64,000 nt of DNA. Origin: Brevibacillus brevis. GTDB lineage: Bacteria; Bacillota; Bacilli; Brevibacillales; Brevibacillaceae. Where the stretch lies: positions 2,132,501 through 2,196,500 of the forward strand of contig NZ_CP134050.1 of assembly GCF_031583145.1 (NCBI RefSeq). Direction: 5' to 3'. The translations under genes and the position numbers were made by a program. The notes under the pieces were generated by a model. The model saw nothing but the letters and a program-made list of their open reading frames with translations, searched no databases and had not been told where the DNA came from. Shown here in pieces: positions 19,956-29,705 of this stretch. Position 1 is the stretch's first letter; each line of letters starts with the position of its first letter.

Positions 19956-20126
19956 GTGAGGCAGTCAGAGAAGGAGACATTCGCACAGGAGCTGAATCGC
20001 AGGCTGTTTTCCGTCGACTTTCACGACTTTTTGGAAAAAGAGTCGGCGCTCGGCGGTGTGGAGATGTCGCAGGATTGGGGCATCGGCGTCCGGGATGTCC
20101 AGCATTTGCGCAGAAAGCGGAAATAA
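19956..20126 (+). CDS. Hypothetical 56-residue protein
   Basis: This short charged protein has no membrane segment. It starts with GTG at 19956 behind an excellent GAGGAGGG site. Its sequence is rich in Glu, Arg and Phe (FSVDFHDFLEKE). It lies between the amidase and hemZ, where B. subtilis also encodes a small unknown protein (yrzK), but homology cannot be confirmed here. I do not recognise a function. Confidence 0.6.
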   Translation: MRQSEKETFAQELNRRLFSVDFHDFLEKESALGGVEMSQDWGIGVRDVQHLRRKRK

Positions 20127-20226
20127 TGGGCGAGATTGCATGCTTGCAGGTGCCGCTTGGATGGTTGACCAGTCCGCTTGCGGTCGGATAACATGAAGAG
20201 TGGCATACTGAAAAGCAGGTGAACCC

Positions 20227-21741
20227 ATGATTCAGATTACGTGCGTAGGACACGCGTTCGAGCGGGAGCTGTCGCTGATCCTCGCTTTGTTTTACGAAGA
20301 TCCGCAGCTGTCGTTCACAGCGAAGTGGACAGAGGAAGCGGGCTTGAAGCTCAGGCTGACTCTGGATGAAGGAAAAGAAGGGGTGCTGGCGACGGGCGAG
20401 CTGGTTGACGATGTCCGCAACATCCGGCACCAGGTCAAACGCGACTACATCTCCCGCGATGAAAAGGCGATGCGCAAAACAGCAAAGCAGGCGCTTTGCT
20501 ATGCGTTGCTGTTGCTTTTGGAAGAATATACAGGAATGGAGCAAGGCTGGGGAATTCTGACGGGCATCCGGCCGACCAAGCTGCTGCATCAGATGAATGC
20601 GGCAGGAGTCGGGAAAGAGGAAGCGCACCGCAGACTGGAGCGGGATGTCATCCTGCGTCCCTACAAGCTGAAGCTGCTGCAGGACATCGTGGATCGGCAG
20701 CTGCAGGTCGTGCCAGACCTGTACAGCATCGATCGCGAGCTGTCCGTCTACATCGGGATCCCGTTTTGCCCGACCAAGTGCGCGTATTGCACGTTTCCCG
20801 CCTATGCGATCCGCAGCCATACCGCCTCGGTCAATCCGTTTCTCGAAGGGCTGCATTACGAGCTGGAGCATATCGGCAAGTGGCTTGCGGAAAACGACCA
20901 GCGGATCACCTCGATCTACTTCGGCGGCGGTACGCCGACGAGCATCACGGCCGAGGACATGGATCAGTTGTTCTCTACCATGCACAACTTCTTTCCGCAT
21001 ATGGACAGCGTTCGAGAGCTGACGGTCGAAGCAGGGCGTCCGGATACGATCACGAAAGAGAAGCTCGAGGTGATGAAACGCTGGGAAGTGGACCGCATCA
21101 GCATCAATCCCCAGTCGTTCACACAGGAGACGTTGCATGCCATCGGCCGGCACCATACGGTCGAAGAGACGATCGAGAAGTACCACCTCGCCATGGAGAT
21201 GGGGCTGTCCAATATCAACATGGACTTGATCATCGGCCTGCCGAACGAGGGTGTGGCGGAGCTGGAGCACAGCTTGCGCGAGGTCGAAAAGCTGATGCCT
21301 GCCTCGCTGACGGTCCATACTCTTTCGTTCAAGCGTGCTTCGGAAATGACGCAGAACAAGGAGCGCTACAAAGTGGCAAGCCGGGAGGAAATCGGCAGAA
21401 TGATGGACATGGCTTCTGCGTGGACGCGGGAAAATGGCTATGATCCGTACTATCTTTACCGGCAAAAAAACATTCTTGGCAATCTGGAGAACGTCGGCTA
21501 CTCCAAACCGGGCAAAGAAAGCATCTACAACATCATGATCATGGAAGAGGTCCAAACGATTCTCGGCCTCGGCTGCGGAGCTGTCTCCAAGTTGATGGCT
21601 CCCGGGAGCGGCAAGCTGACCCGCTGGCCGAACCCGAAGGATCCCAAGACCTACAACGATACGTACCGCGTGCTCGTGGAGAACAAGCTGCGCGATCTGG
21701 ACGACATTTACTTCGGAAAGACGGCAGCCGCCCAGCAGTAA
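20227..21741 (+). CDS. hemZ: Radical-SAM coproporphyrinogen III dehydrogenase HemZ
   Basis: This 504-residue protein of the HemN/HemZ family carries the radical-SAM cysteines in PFCPTKCAYCTFPAY (near residue 180) followed by YFGGGTPTS (near 235) and the glycine-rich SAM region. A roughly 170-residue N-terminal extension before the radical-SAM core is characteristic of Firmicute HemZ. Family role: oxygen-independent oxidative decarboxylation of coproporphyrinogen III in heme synthesis, although some homologues may act otherwise. It stands alone between an unknown small gene and the hisS leader. Confidence 0.92.
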   Translation: MIQITCVGHAFERELSLILALFYEDPQLSFTAKWTEEAGLKLRLTLDEGKEGVLATGELVDDVRNIRHQVKRDYISRDEKAMRKTAKQALCYALLLLLEEYTGMEQGWGILTGIRPTKLLHQMNAAGVGKEEAHRRLERDVILRPYKLKLLQDIVDRQLQVVPDLYSIDRELSVYIGIPFCPTKCAYCTFPAYAIRSHTASVNPFLEGLHYELEHIGKWLAENDQRITSIYFGGGTPTSITAEDMDQLFSTMHNFFPHMDSVRELTVEAGRPDTITKEKLEVMKRWEVDRISINPQSFTQETLHAIGRHHTVEETIEKYHLAMEMGLSNINMDLIIGLPNEGVAELEHSLREVEKLMPASLTVHTLSFKRASEMTQNKERYKVASREEIGRMMDMASAWTRENGYDPYYLYRQKNILGNLENVGYSKPGKESIYNIMIMEEVQTILGLGCGAVSKLMAPGSGKLTRWPNPKDPKTYNDTYRVLVENKLRDLDDIYFGKTAAAQQ

Positions 21742-21775
21742 ATGGTTTGCAAAAAAAGTTTTATAACAGCGCCTG

Positions 21776-21805
21776 TTGACTCGAGGCTGGCAGGTTTGCT
21801 ATGAT
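21776..21805 (+). promoter_or_regulatory. Sigma-A promoter of hisS-aspS
   Basis: TTGACT (21776-21781) and TATGAT (21800-21805) with an 18-base spacer directly upstream of the T-box leader. Transcription should start near 21812. Confidence 0.8.
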
Positions 21806-21811
21806 TCACAT

Positions 21812-22137
21812 TAAGCTTTTATGACAGCATAAAAAGATCTGATGACGGGAACGAGTATCCAGGAGACGGATATCCAGAGAGAAGGCACCGTGGCTGAGAG
21901 TGCTTTCGTATGACGACTTGGTGAATGACATCCCCGAAGACCGCAGTGAACGGAGAGACCGATCGGCTCCCCCAGTAACTGGCAGGCGTGCGCCGGCGTT
22001 AACGGCTAGTGAAGAGGAGTGATGCAATCGCTATGCGAACGTCGCTCAATCAGGGTGGCACCACGGGAGTTCAAAACAGTCTCTCGTCCCTGACATGTGG
22101 TATGCGCTACATGTCAGGCGGCGGGGGGCTTTTTTAT
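21812..22137 (+). ncRNA. T-box leader of hisS
   Basis: This long untranslated leader contains the T-box consensus AGGGTGGCACCACGGG at 22052-22067. A terminator hairpin follows, with arms CCTGACATGT and ACATGTCAGG and a downstream G-rich plus T-run segment ending near 22137. The 5' part has an AGTA element typical of the specifier loop. A CAT (His) triplet in GAATGACATCC near 21926 is a possible specifier, not proven. Uncharged tRNA-His should favour antitermination and raise hisS-aspS expression. Confidence 0.93.
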
Positions 22138-22166
22138 TTTCTTTATCTCAATGGGGGTTCATTCCA

Positions 22167-23447
22167 ATGACGCGAATTCAAATTCCCCGCGGTACGCAGG
22201 ACATCATGCCCGGTACCGTGGAGCTGTGGCACTACGTGGAGGCCAAGGCCCGCGATTTGTGCCGCCGCTTTAACTATCAGGAAATCCGGACGCCGCTGTT
22301 TGAGAACACCGAGCTGTTCCAACGGGGCGTGGGCGAGACGACCGACATCGTGGAAAAAGAGATGTACAGCGTGGCGAATCCGCGCAGCACGGATGCGCTG
22401 ACGCTTCGTCCGGAAGGAACAGCCGGCGTCGTCCGTTCTTATGTGGAGAACAAGCTGTACGGCTCGCCGAACCAGCCGACCAAGCTGTACTATCTCGGGC
22501 CGATGTTTCGCCACGAGCGGCCGCAGGCAGGGCGCTACCGCCAGTTCGTCCAGTTCGGCGCAGAAGCGATCGGCTCCAGCGATCCGGCGATTGACGCCGA
22601 AGTGATCGGGCTGGCCATCCGTCTTTACCAGGAGCTGGGTCTGACCGGGCTCAGCGTCGAGCTGAACAGTGTCGGCACGCTGGAAGACCGCGCCCGTCAC
22701 CGCGAGCATCTGCTGGCGCACCTGAACGGCGTGCGCTCCGAGCTGTGCGAGGACTGCCAATCGCGGATCGATCGCAATCCGCTGCGCGTGCTTGACTGCA
22801 AAAACGAGAAGTGCAAGTCGCTGACCAAAGACGCGCCTTCGATTCTCGACTACTTGAGCGAGGAATCCGCTGCCCACTTCGAAGCAGTGAAAGGCTACCT
22901 GACCGCGCTCGACATCCCGTATCACGTGAATCCGCGTCTGGTTCGCGGGCTGGACTACTACACCTTGACCGCGTTTGAAATCAAGATGGCGGAAATCGGG
23001 GCAGTAGAAACGCTTTGCGGCGGCGGTCGCTACAACGGGCTGGTAGCGGAGCTGGGCGGAGACGACATGCCGGGCATCGGCTTCGCGCTCAGTATCGAGC
23101 GGCTGCTTTTGGCTCTGGAAAAGCAAGGAGTGCAGCTGCCGGTCAGCGGCGGCATCGACTGCTTCGTGGTCGTACAGACGCCGGAAGCGAAGTCGCAGGC
23201 GTTCGTCCTCGTGGATCAGCTGCGCAGGGCGGGAATCTCGGCGGAGCTCGATTACCTCGATCGCAAAATGAAGGCGCAGCTGAAACAGGCTGACCGTCTG
23301 TCCGCGCGCTTTACGGCGATTATCGGCGAATCCGAGCTGGACGCAGGCACGGTCGTGCTCAAAGAGATGGCGACAGGCGATCAGCAAGAAGTCAAAAGGG
23401 ATGAGCTCGCACAAACGCTGAACGCAAAACTGCAGCATACAAACTAG
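22167..23447 (+). CDS. hisS: Histidyl-tRNA synthetase
   Basis: This 426-residue class II synthetase begins with [13 protein letters not shown] and has motif 2 ([29 protein letters not shown]), the histidine-A motifs ([12 protein letters not shown]) and [10 protein letters not shown]-terminal anticodon-binding domain follows. ATG at 22167 is chosen because a longer reading would run through the T-box terminator. aspS follows after 23 bases, as in B. subtilis. Confidence 0.98.
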   Translation: MTRIQIPRGTQDIMPGTVELWHYVEAKARDLCRRFNYQEIRTPLFENTELFQRGVGETTDIVEKEMYSVANPRSTDALTLRPEGTAGVVRSYVENKLYGSPNQPTKLYYLGPMFRHERPQAGRYRQFVQFGAEAIGSSDPAIDAEVIGLAIRLYQELGLTGLSVELNSVGTLEDRARHREHLLAHLNGVRSELCEDCQSRIDRNPLRVLDCKNEKCKSLTKDAPSILDYLSEESAAHFEAVKGYLTALDIPYHVNPRLVRGLDYYTLTAFEIKMAEIGAVETLCGGGRYNGLVAELGGDDMPGIGFALSIERLLLALEKQGVQLPVSGGIDCFVVVQTPEAKSQAFVLVDQLRRAGISAELDYLDRKMKAQLKQADRLSARFTAIIGESELDAGTVVLKEMATGDQQEVKRDELAQTLNAKLQHTN

Positions 23448-23470
23448 AACCTGAGTGGGGGATATCAAAA

Positions 23471-25261
23471 ATGGCATGGCAATATCGCACCGTACATTGC
23501 GGAGAAGTAACAAAAGAACACGTCGGACAGGAAATCGTCCTGAACGGTTGGGTACAAAAGCGTCGTGACCTCGGCGGCGTCATTTTCATCGATTTTCGCG
23601 ACCGCACAGGAATCGTGCAAATCGTGTTCAATCCGGAGCACAACAAGGAAGCGTGGGAGCTCGCGGACAAGGTCCGCAGCGAGTACGTGCTCGTCGTGAA
23701 AGGATCCGTCGTCAACCGCGCGCCGGAGGCCGTCAACCCGAAATTGCAAACCGGGGAAGTGGAAGTGCACATCTCCGAAATCCAAATCTTGAACGAAGCA
23801 AAAACGCCTCCGTTCCAAATCGAGGACGAAATCGACGTGGATGAGCAGGTTCGCCTGAAATACCGCTACCTGGACCTGCGCCGTCCGGAGATGCAGCGCT
23901 CCTTGATGCTGCGCAGCAAAGCGGCGAAAGCATTCCGCGACTATCTCGACGACAACGGCTTTGTGGAAGTGGAAACGCCAATGCTGACCAAGAGCACGCC
24001 AGAAGGCGCCCGCGACTATCTGGTGCCGTCCCGCGTGCATCCGGGCGAGTTCTACGCGCTGCCGCAATCCCCGCAGCAGTTCAAGCAGCTGTTGATGGTG
24101 TCCGGTCTGGAGCGCTACTATCAGATCGCTCGCTGCTTCCGCGACGAAGATTTGCGTGCGGACCGTCAGCCTGAATTTACTCAGATCGACATCGAGACCT
24201 CGTTCCTCTCCATGGAAGAAATTTTGCCGATGATGGAAAACATGGTCGCCCACGTGTTCAAGCAAACGCTTGGCGTCGACGTTCCGACTCCATTCCCGCG
24301 CCTGACTTATGCGGAAGCGATGGGACGCTACGGCTCCGACAAGCCGGATGTACGCTTCGGCATGGAGCTGACCGAAGTATCCGACCTGGTAGCGAGCAGC
24401 GATTTCAAAGTGTTTGCGAGCGTCGTAGCCGGCGGCGGCCAAGTAAAAGCGATCAACGCGAAAGGCTGCGGACACTACTCCCGCAAGGAAGCGGACGATC
24501 TGCAAAAATTCGCGAACCGCTACGGCGCGAAAGGCCTGGCATACATGGCTTTCCAAGGTGGCGAAGTGAAAGGGCCGATCGCGAAGTTCTTTAAAGAGGA
24601 AGAAGTCGCTGAACTGAAAAAGCGCCTGTCTGCGGAAGACGGCGACCTGCTCCTGTTCGTGGCGGACAAACCGAAAGTCGTGGCGGATGCATTGGGTGCT
24701 CTTCGTTCCAAGCTGGGTGCGGAGCTCGGCCTGATCGACCACAGCAAGTTCGCGTTCCTGTGGGTCGTAGACTTCCCGCTCCTCGAATGGGATGAGAACG
24801 AGAAGCGCTACGTAGCCATGCACCACCCGTTCACTCGTCCGAAAGACGAAGACCTGCATTTGCTCGACTCCGATCCTGGTCAAGTGCGTGCGCAAGCGTA
24901 CGACATGGTCCTCAATGGATACGAGCTCGGCGGCGGTTCCATGCGGATCTTCAAGCGTGAAATCCAGGAGAAAATGTTCAAGCTGCTTGGCTTTACGATG
25001 GAGGAGGCCCGCGAGCAATTCGGTCACCTGCTCGACGCGTTTGAATACGGCACACCTCCACACGGCGGTATCGCGCTCGGCCTGGACCGTCTGGTGATGC
25101 TGCTGGCTGGCCGCACCAACCTGCGCGAAGTGATCGCCTTCCCGAAAACGGCGAGTGCGACCGACCTGATGGTAAACGCACCGGATGTCGTAGCGCCAAA
25201 GCAGCTGACAGATCTGCACATCGCGACAACCGTAACCGAGGAAGAAAAGGTAGAAGCGTAA
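23471..25261 (+). CDS. aspS: Aspartyl-tRNA synthetase
   Basis: This 596-residue bacterial-type class II synthetase has an N-terminal OB-fold ([20 protein letters not shown]), class II motif 2 ([25 protein letters not shown]), the GAD insertion domain near 290-420, and motif 3 ([16 protein letters not shown]). The ATG follows AGTGGGGG. Shared transcription with hisS from the His T-box is likely. Whether it discriminates Asp from Asn tRNA cannot be judged from one gene. Confidence 0.98.
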   Translation: MAWQYRTVHCGEVTKEHVGQEIVLNGWVQKRRDLGGVIFIDFRDRTGIVQIVFNPEHNKEAWELADKVRSEYVLVVKGSVVNRAPEAVNPKLQTGEVEVHISEIQILNEAKTPPFQIEDEIDVDEQVRLKYRYLDLRRPEMQRSLMLRSKAAKAFRDYLDDNGFVEVETPMLTKSTPEGARDYLVPSRVHPGEFYALPQSPQQFKQLLMVSGLERYYQIARCFRDEDLRADRQPEFTQIDIETSFLSMEEILPMMENMVAHVFKQTLGVDVPTPFPRLTYAEAMGRYGSDKPDVRFGMELTEVSDLVASSDFKVFASVVAGGGQVKAINAKGCGHYSRKEADDLQKFANRYGAKGLAYMAFQGGEVKGPIAKFFKEEEVAELKKRLSAEDGDLLLFVADKPKVVADALGALRSKLGAELGLIDHSKFAFLWVVDFPLLEWDENEKRYVAMHHPFTRPKDEDLHLLDSDPGQVRAQAYDMVLNGYELGGGSMRIFKREIQEKMFKLLGFTMEEAREQFGHLLDAFEYGTPPHGGIALGLDRLVMLLAGRTNLREVIAFPKTASATDLMVNAPDVVAPKQLTDLHIATTVTEEEKVEA

Positions 25262-25295
25262 GCGACTTGCGCAACCGCATGACGATTTGATACAG

Positions 25296-25304
25296 TGGTA
25301 ATAC
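25296..25304 (+). promoter_or_regulatory. Extended -10 promoter of 6S RNA
   Basis: TGG directly followed by TAATAC gives a TG-n extended -10. No good -35 is present at normal spacing. Start of transcription is expected near 25311. Confidence 0.6.
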
Positions 25305-25310
25305 TAGATG

Positions 25311-25497
25311 AAGCCCTGCGATGTACGTGAAATCCGATAGTTTTGAGCCACAAAGTTTGTTTCGGGAGCTCTTCGTCCGCAGCTGTAAAGGCATGCCTCC
25401 GTCGAGTGGACGTCTGTCACAGCTGGGCAAGGCACCCACCTGCGATGAGCAGGTTCAAAACTAAGGAGCTTACACGGCATAATGGGGCTCCTTTTTT
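25311..25497 (+). ncRNA. ssrS: 6S RNA (ssrS/bsrA type)
   Basis: About 187 bases of structured non-coding sequence lie between aspS and tcdA, the locus of the 6S-1 RNA in B. subtilis. The ends pair (AGCCC near 25312 with GGGCT near 25485). An inner closing stem forms between AGTTTTGAGCC (about 25338-25348) and GGTTCAAAACT (25452-25462). This leaves the large central region expected of 6S, which mimics an open promoter and binds sigma-A RNA polymerase. A GGAGC/GCTCC hairpin with TTTTTT ends it. Confidence 0.87.
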
Positions 25498-25560
25498 CGC
25501 TGGAATCCTACTTTTCCGATTGACTATACTATCGTGTGCGAAATGAAAGGTGACAAGACG

Positions 25561-26316
25561 ATGCTTCATCAATTTTCCCGTTGTGAATTGGCCTTCGGTC
25601 CCGAAGGTTTGGAAAAAATGAAAAACAGCCGAGTAGCCGTTCTGGGCATAGGCGGTGTAGGATCGTTTACGGTGGAGGCGCTGGCCCGAACCGGTGTGGG
25701 CAAGCTGGTGATGGTGGACAAGGACGTGGTGGACATCACGAACATCAACCGCCAGATACATGCCAACTTGCATACGATCGGACAAAAAAAAGCCGAGCTG
25801 ATGAAAGAGAGGATCGCCGCCATCAATCCGGAGTGCGAGGTCGTGACGCTGAACATGTTCTTCACACCTGAGACGTCGGATGAATTTTTCTCCCATGAAG
25901 TGGACTACATCGTAGATGCGATGGATACCATGTCGGCCAAGCTGCATCTGATCAAAGAGGCAAAGCGTCGGGGCATTCCCATCATCTCCAGCATGGGTGC
26001 CGCGAACAAGATGGATCCAACCCGCTTTGAAGTGGCGGATATTTCCCAAACCAGCTACGATCCGATCGCCAAAGTAATCCGCCGCGAGCTTCGCAAGTCC
26101 GGTATCTATAAAGGTGTCAAAGTAGTCTATTCCCGGGAGATTCCGGTGACCGTACGCACAGATGTGCGTGAACAAATCGTGTCCAACCCGAATTCACCCA
26201 TCAGCAAAGTGCGGCAGCCCCCTGCAAGCAACGCATTTGTCCCCTCTGTGGCCGGATTGATCCTGGCCAGCGTCGTTGTGCGTGACCTTCTGGACTGGCA
26301 GCCGGCAAAAGGATAG
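25561..26316 (+). CDS. tcdA: tRNA threonylcarbamoyladenosine dehydratase (TcdA/CsdL, ThiF family)
   Basis: This 251-residue E1-like enzyme makes the cyclic form of t6A37 in tRNA. The ATP-binding element VLGIGGVGSFTVEALARTGVGKL is near residues 25-50, followed by DKDVVDITNINRQIHA. The C-terminal half has the family pattern with DPTRFEVADISQT. Full length. The start ATG follows AAAGGTGA. B. subtilis yrvM occupies the same position beside 6S RNA. Confidence 0.93.
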   Translation: MLHQFSRCELAFGPEGLEKMKNSRVAVLGIGGVGSFTVEALARTGVGKLVMVDKDVVDITNINRQIHANLHTIGQKKAELMKERIAAINPECEVVTLNMFFTPETSDEFFSHEVDYIVDAMDTMSAKLHLIKEAKRRGIPIISSMGAANKMDPTRFEVADISQTSYDPIAKVIRRELRKSGIYKGVKVVYSREIPVTVRTDVREQIVSNPNSPISKVRQPPASNAFVPSVAGLILASVVVRDLLDWQPAKG

Positions 26317-26322
26317 AGCAAA

Positions 26323-27684
26323 ATGGACGATCTTTTTTCCTTTGCGTATGAGCAACAGCAGGGGGGCAATAAGCAAAAACCGCTGGCTGCCCGAATGCGG
26401 CCGCAGTCGATTCAGGAGGTCATCGGGCAGTCGCATATTCTCGCGCCCGGCAAGCTGCTGAGACGCGCTATCGAAGCGGACCAAGTATCGTCGCTGATTT
26501 TTTACGGGCCCCCGGGTACGGGCAAAACCACGCTGGCAAAAGTCATCGCGCGGTCGACAAGGTCCCATTTTTCCGAGCTGAATGCGGTAACGGCTGGAGT
26601 GGCGGATATCCGGAAAGTGGTGGAGGCAGCCAAAGAACGGCTTGTGATGGATAATCAGCGTACGACGTTGTTTGTCGATGAGATCCACCGGTTCAACAAA
26701 TCCCAGCAGGACGCCTTGCTGCCGTACGTAGAAGAAGGTACGATCATCTTGATCGGCGCCACGACGGAAAATCCTTTTTTCGAAGTGAATCCGGCTCTGT
26801 TGTCCCGCTCGCAAATTTTTTCGCTGCAGCCGCTTTCGCATGAGGAATTGCAGCAGGTGATGGATCGGGCGCTGACGGATGAGGTGAACGGACTCGGAGA
26901 GCTGTCCGTTTTCGTGACTCCAGAAGCTTCCGAGCATTTGCTCCATTACGCGGAGGGAGACGCAAGGCGGCTTTTGAACGCGTTGGAACTGGCTGTCACC
27001 ACGACTCCGCCGGGAGCGGACGGACGTGTGGTCGTTACACTTGAGGTGGCCGTTGAATCGATTCAGCGCAGGGCGGTTCGCTACGATAAAAGCGGGGATA
27101 ATCATTACGACACGATCTCCGCTTTCATCAAGTCGATTCGCGGCTCGGACCCGGATGCGGCCCTCTACTGGCTGGCGCGCATGATCGACGCGGGGGAAGA
27201 CCCGCGCTTCATCTCCCGCAGGCTGGTCATTTCCGCTTCGGAAGACATCGGCAATGCAGACCCGCAAGCAATCGCGGTGGCCACTGCCTGCTTTCACGCG
27301 GTGGAGCTGGTCGGCATGCCGGAGGGGCGCATCCCGCTCGCCCAGGCCACCACATATTTGGCCACGGCGCCGAAAAGCAATGCGGCTTACAACGGCATCA
27401 ATGCCGCTTTGGAGCGCATCCGAAGCGAGGGACACAAACCTGTTCCCATCCATCTGCGGGATGCTGCCTACAAAGGCGCCGCCAAGCTGGGACATGGGAA
27501 GGGGTACAAGTACCCTCACGACTACCCGTACGGCTACGTGCCGCAGCAATATTTGCCCGATGGCGTGAACTACACCTTTTACGAGCCGAAAGACCACGGC
27601 TACGAAAGACACATCCGCCGTTTTCAGGAAGAGCGGAAAAAGTTGGACCACCGCGGGCTTCCGCAAAAAAACTCCCCCGAATAA
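26323..27684 (+). CDS. rarA: Replication-associated recombination protein RarA (MgsA)
   Basis: This 453-residue AAA+ ATPase acts at stalled replication forks. Walker A is GPPGTGKTT (near residue 65) and Walker B LFVDEIHRF (near 115), with sensor stretch GATTENPFFEVNPALLSR. The C-terminal RarA oligomerisation block includes NHYDTISAFIKSIRGSDPDAALYWLARM and HDYPYGYVPQQYLP. It begins 6 bases after tcdA, so cotranscription is likely. Confidence 0.97.
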   Translation: MDDLFSFAYEQQQGGNKQKPLAARMRPQSIQEVIGQSHILAPGKLLRRAIEADQVSSLIFYGPPGTGKTTLAKVIARSTRSHFSELNAVTAGVADIRKVVEAAKERLVMDNQRTTLFVDEIHRFNKSQQDALLPYVEEGTIILIGATTENPFFEVNPALLSRSQIFSLQPLSHEELQQVMDRALTDEVNGLGELSVFVTPEASEHLLHYAEGDARRLLNALELAVTTTPPGADGRVVVTLEVAVESIQRRAVRYDKSGDNHYDTISAFIKSIRGSDPDAALYWLARMIDAGEDPRFISRRLVISASEDIGNADPQAIAVATACFHAVELVGMPEGRIPLAQATTYLATAPKSNAAYNGINAALERIRSEGHKPVPIHLRDAAYKGAAKLGHGKGYKYPHDYPYGYVPQQYLPDGVNYTFYEPKDHGYERHIRRFQEERKKLDHRGLPQKNSPE

Positions 27685-27693
27685 GGGGGGAGC
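27671..27693. terminator. Bidirectional terminator between rarA and the small minus-strand gene
   Basis: CTCCCCC and GGGGGAG arms around GAATAAG, with AAAAAAA on the left that acts as the T-run for minus-strand transcripts. It overlaps the rarA 3' end. Confidence 0.8.
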
Positions 27694-27699
27694 AGCCTG

Positions 27700-27873
27700 T
27701 CAGGTCCGTACGTTTCCGCCTGGCTTGTTGGGCAAATCGCCGTTTTCGTTCGGCTGCTTGCTCTGCTCGCTGGCGCCGTAGCGGGCTTTGTGTGCGATGG
27801 TTCCTGCCGGCTGGTCGTACAAGGTATCAGACGGGTGGTTTTTGCCACGCTCTGAGCGGTTGTTTGTCGCCAT
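27700..27873 (-). CDS. Small conserved-looking hydrophilic protein, 57 residues
   Basis: The ATG at 27873 is preceded by GGGGGTGAAG and opens a 57-codon frame. The product is very hydrophilic, with many Asn, Gln, Lys and Gly residues and no Cys or Trp (it contains NHPSDTLYDQPAGTIAHKARYG). Composition resembles small disordered spore or stress proteins of Bacillales, but I do not recognise the family. A terminator follows directly. Confidence 0.65.
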   Translation of the reverse strand: MATNNRSERGKNHPSDTLYDQPAGTIAHKARYGASEQSKQPNENGDLPNKPGGNVRT

Positions 27874-27970
27874 CTTACTTCACCCCCTGGATGCTAGTGT
27901 GTCCCGCCGCAGCCAAGTCATGTAGGGTGCGGGAAAAGGGGAAACCGAACAGATAGAGGAGAGTTGTTAC

Positions 27971-28390
27971 GTGAAGATTTCAACGAAAGGACGTTACGGC
28001 CTGACCATCATGATGGAGCTCGCCAACCGTAACGGAGAAGGACCGACCTCCCTGCGGAGCATCGCCCAGCGGCATGATCTGTCGGAGCATTACCTGGAGC
28101 AGCTGATTGCCCCGCTGCGCAACGCAGGTCTGGTAAAAAGCATTCGTGGAGCCTACGGCGGCTATGTTCTCGCCAAGCAGCCAGAGGAGATTTCGGCAGG
28201 AGACGTCATTCGCGTATTGGAAGGGCCGATCAGTCCGGTCGAGTTCGCGGAGGAGGAAGATCCGGCCAAGCGCTATTTGTGGCTGCGAATCCGCGACAGC
28301 ATTTCCGCTGTTCTCGACTCGACTTCCCTGCAGGATTTGATCAGCTTCGAAGACGATGGACGCTCCGACAACTACATGTTTTACATTTGA
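27971..28390 (+). CDS. cymR: Rrf2-family regulator CymR
   Basis: This 139-residue winged-helix repressor has MKISTKGRYGLTIMMELA, the recognition region RSIAQRHDLSEHYLEQLIAPLRNAGLVKSIRGAYGGY, and LEGPISPVE. No cysteine is present, so it is not an Fe-S Rrf2 protein such as IscR. That fits CymR, which represses cysteine-uptake and synthesis genes together with CysK. It is followed after about 100 bases by the cysteine desulfurase, the same order as B. subtilis. Confidence 0.92.
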   Translation: MKISTKGRYGLTIMMELANRNGEGPTSLRSIAQRHDLSEHYLEQLIAPLRNAGLVKSIRGAYGGYVLAKQPEEISAGDVIRVLEGPISPVEFAEEEDPAKRYLWLRIRDSISAVLDSTSLQDLISFEDDGRSDNYMFYI

Positions 28391-28494
28391 CCCAAGCCAA
28401 ACGTCTGAAAGTTGGCGGATGGGGTACGGAAAGCCATTGGGCGAGGCCGAAACATCAATTGGTACCACTACCAAATCATTAGAAGGTGACACCC

Positions 28495-29637
28495 GTGTCT
28501 GACAGGATGTACTTTGATCACGCAGCCACTACGCCCGTACACCCGCGAGTGGTGGAGGCGATGACCCCTTACTTGACGCAAGTATTTGGCAACCCGTCCA
28601 GCGTTCATGGGTTCGGACGGGATGCTCGCAAGGCCCTGGAGCAGGCAAGGGATCAAATCGCGGCGTTCATGGACGCCGATCCGCAGTCGCTCATCTTTAC
28701 CGGCAGCGGGACGGAAGCGGACAACCTGGCAATCATCGGAGGTGCCATGGCGCAGCGCGAGCGCGGACGCCATATCATCACGTCCCAGGTGGAGCACCAC
28801 GCCGTCCTGCATGCGTGTGAGCACTTGGAGCACGCGGGGTTTGAGGTGACGTATTTGCCTGTGGACGAGACCGGTTCTGTTCGATTGTCCGATCTGAAAG
28901 AAGCGGTTCGTCCCGATACCGTACTCGTCTCCATCATGTACGGCAACAACGAAGTGGGGACAATCGAGCCCATCGAGGAAATCGGCACGTATTTGCGGGA
29001 AAAAGGCATTGTCTTTCACACAGACGCGGTACAAGCGTTTGGAGTACTGCCGATCCGTGTCCGCGAGCTTCCGGTGGACATGCTGTCCGTCTCCGCTCAT
29101 AAGATCAATGGGCCCAAAGGGGTTGGGGCTCTCTATTTGGCGCGCAACGTCCCCATCGATCCGATCGTTCACGGAGGCCAACAAGAGCGGAAGCGGAGGG
29201 CAGGTACGGAGAATCTCGCGGGCATCGTCGGCTTTGCAGAGGCCACAAAGATCACGGCGGAGGAGATGGAAGGGCGCGTCGCCAAGTACAGGCAGATGAA
29301 GTCCGCCATGGAGTCCGTCTGGAAAGAAGCAGGGATCGCCTACCACGTAAACGGCCACCCGAAGCACGTCTTGCCGCATATTTTCAACGTCAGCTTCATT
29401 GGCGTGCAAACGGAGACGATGCTGATGAATCTCGACCTGGTGAACATTGCCGCAGCGAGCGGTTCTGCCTGCACCTCCGGATCTCTCGAGCTGTCGCACG
29501 TCCTGAAGGCCATGAAGCTGGAGGACAGCATCACGCATTCCGCGATTCGCTTCAGCTTTGGCATCACCAACACCGTAGAGGAAGCCGAGCAGGCTGCTCG
29601 CTCCGTGGTGAAAATCGTACAGCGCCTTGCGCGATAA
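28495..29637 (+). CDS. Cysteine desulfurase (IscS/NifS family, YrvO-like)
   Basis: This 380-residue PLP enzyme moves sulfur from cysteine to acceptor proteins. YFDHAATTPVHP is at the N-terminus, the PLP lysine in SVSAHKINGPKG is near residue 203, and the catalytic cysteine loop is GSACTSGSLELSHVL near 325. The start GTG at 28495 follows AGAAGG; an internal ATG 12 bases later is an alternative. In B. subtilis yrvO is followed by mnmA, its tRNA-thiolation partner, which is absent here. Confidence 0.94.
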   Translation: MSDRMYFDHAATTPVHPRVVEAMTPYLTQVFGNPSSVHGFGRDARKALEQARDQIAAFMDADPQSLIFTGSGTEADNLAIIGGAMAQRERGRHIITSQVEHHAVLHACEHLEHAGFEVTYLPVDETGSVRLSDLKEAVRPDTVLVSIMYGNNEVGTIEPIEEIGTYLREKGIVFHTDAVQAFGVLPIRVRELPVDMLSVSAHKINGPKGVGALYLARNVPIDPIVHGGQQERKRRAGTENLAGIVGFAEATKITAEEMEGRVAKYRQMKSAMESVWKEAGIAYHVNGHPKHVLPHIFNVSFIGVQTETMLMNLDLVNIAAASGSACTSGSLELSHVLKAMKLEDSITHSAIRFSFGITNTVEEAEQAARSVVKIVQRLAR

Positions 29638-29658
29638 GCTTTCATGCGCAGAATTCAA

Positions 29659-29695
29659 ACCGCCTGGGAAATGTAAGCTCCCCGGCGGTTTTTTT
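29659..29695 (+). terminator. Intrinsic terminator after the cysteine desulfurase
   Basis: ACCGCC(TGGG) and (CCC)GGCGGT pair, followed by TTTTTTT. Confidence 0.88.
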
Positions 29696-29705
29696 GCAGG
29701 CTGGC

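Noticed and set aside
19777..21555. A 592-codon minus-strand open frame opposite hemZ
   Set aside because: The plus strand encodes full-length HemZ with radical-SAM motifs. The antisense frame has low-complexity Arg/His/Gln composition typical of a shadow.
23465..25219. A 584-codon minus-strand open frame opposite aspS
   Set aside because: It mirrors aspS, whose class II motifs are all present; the antisense product matches no recognised family.
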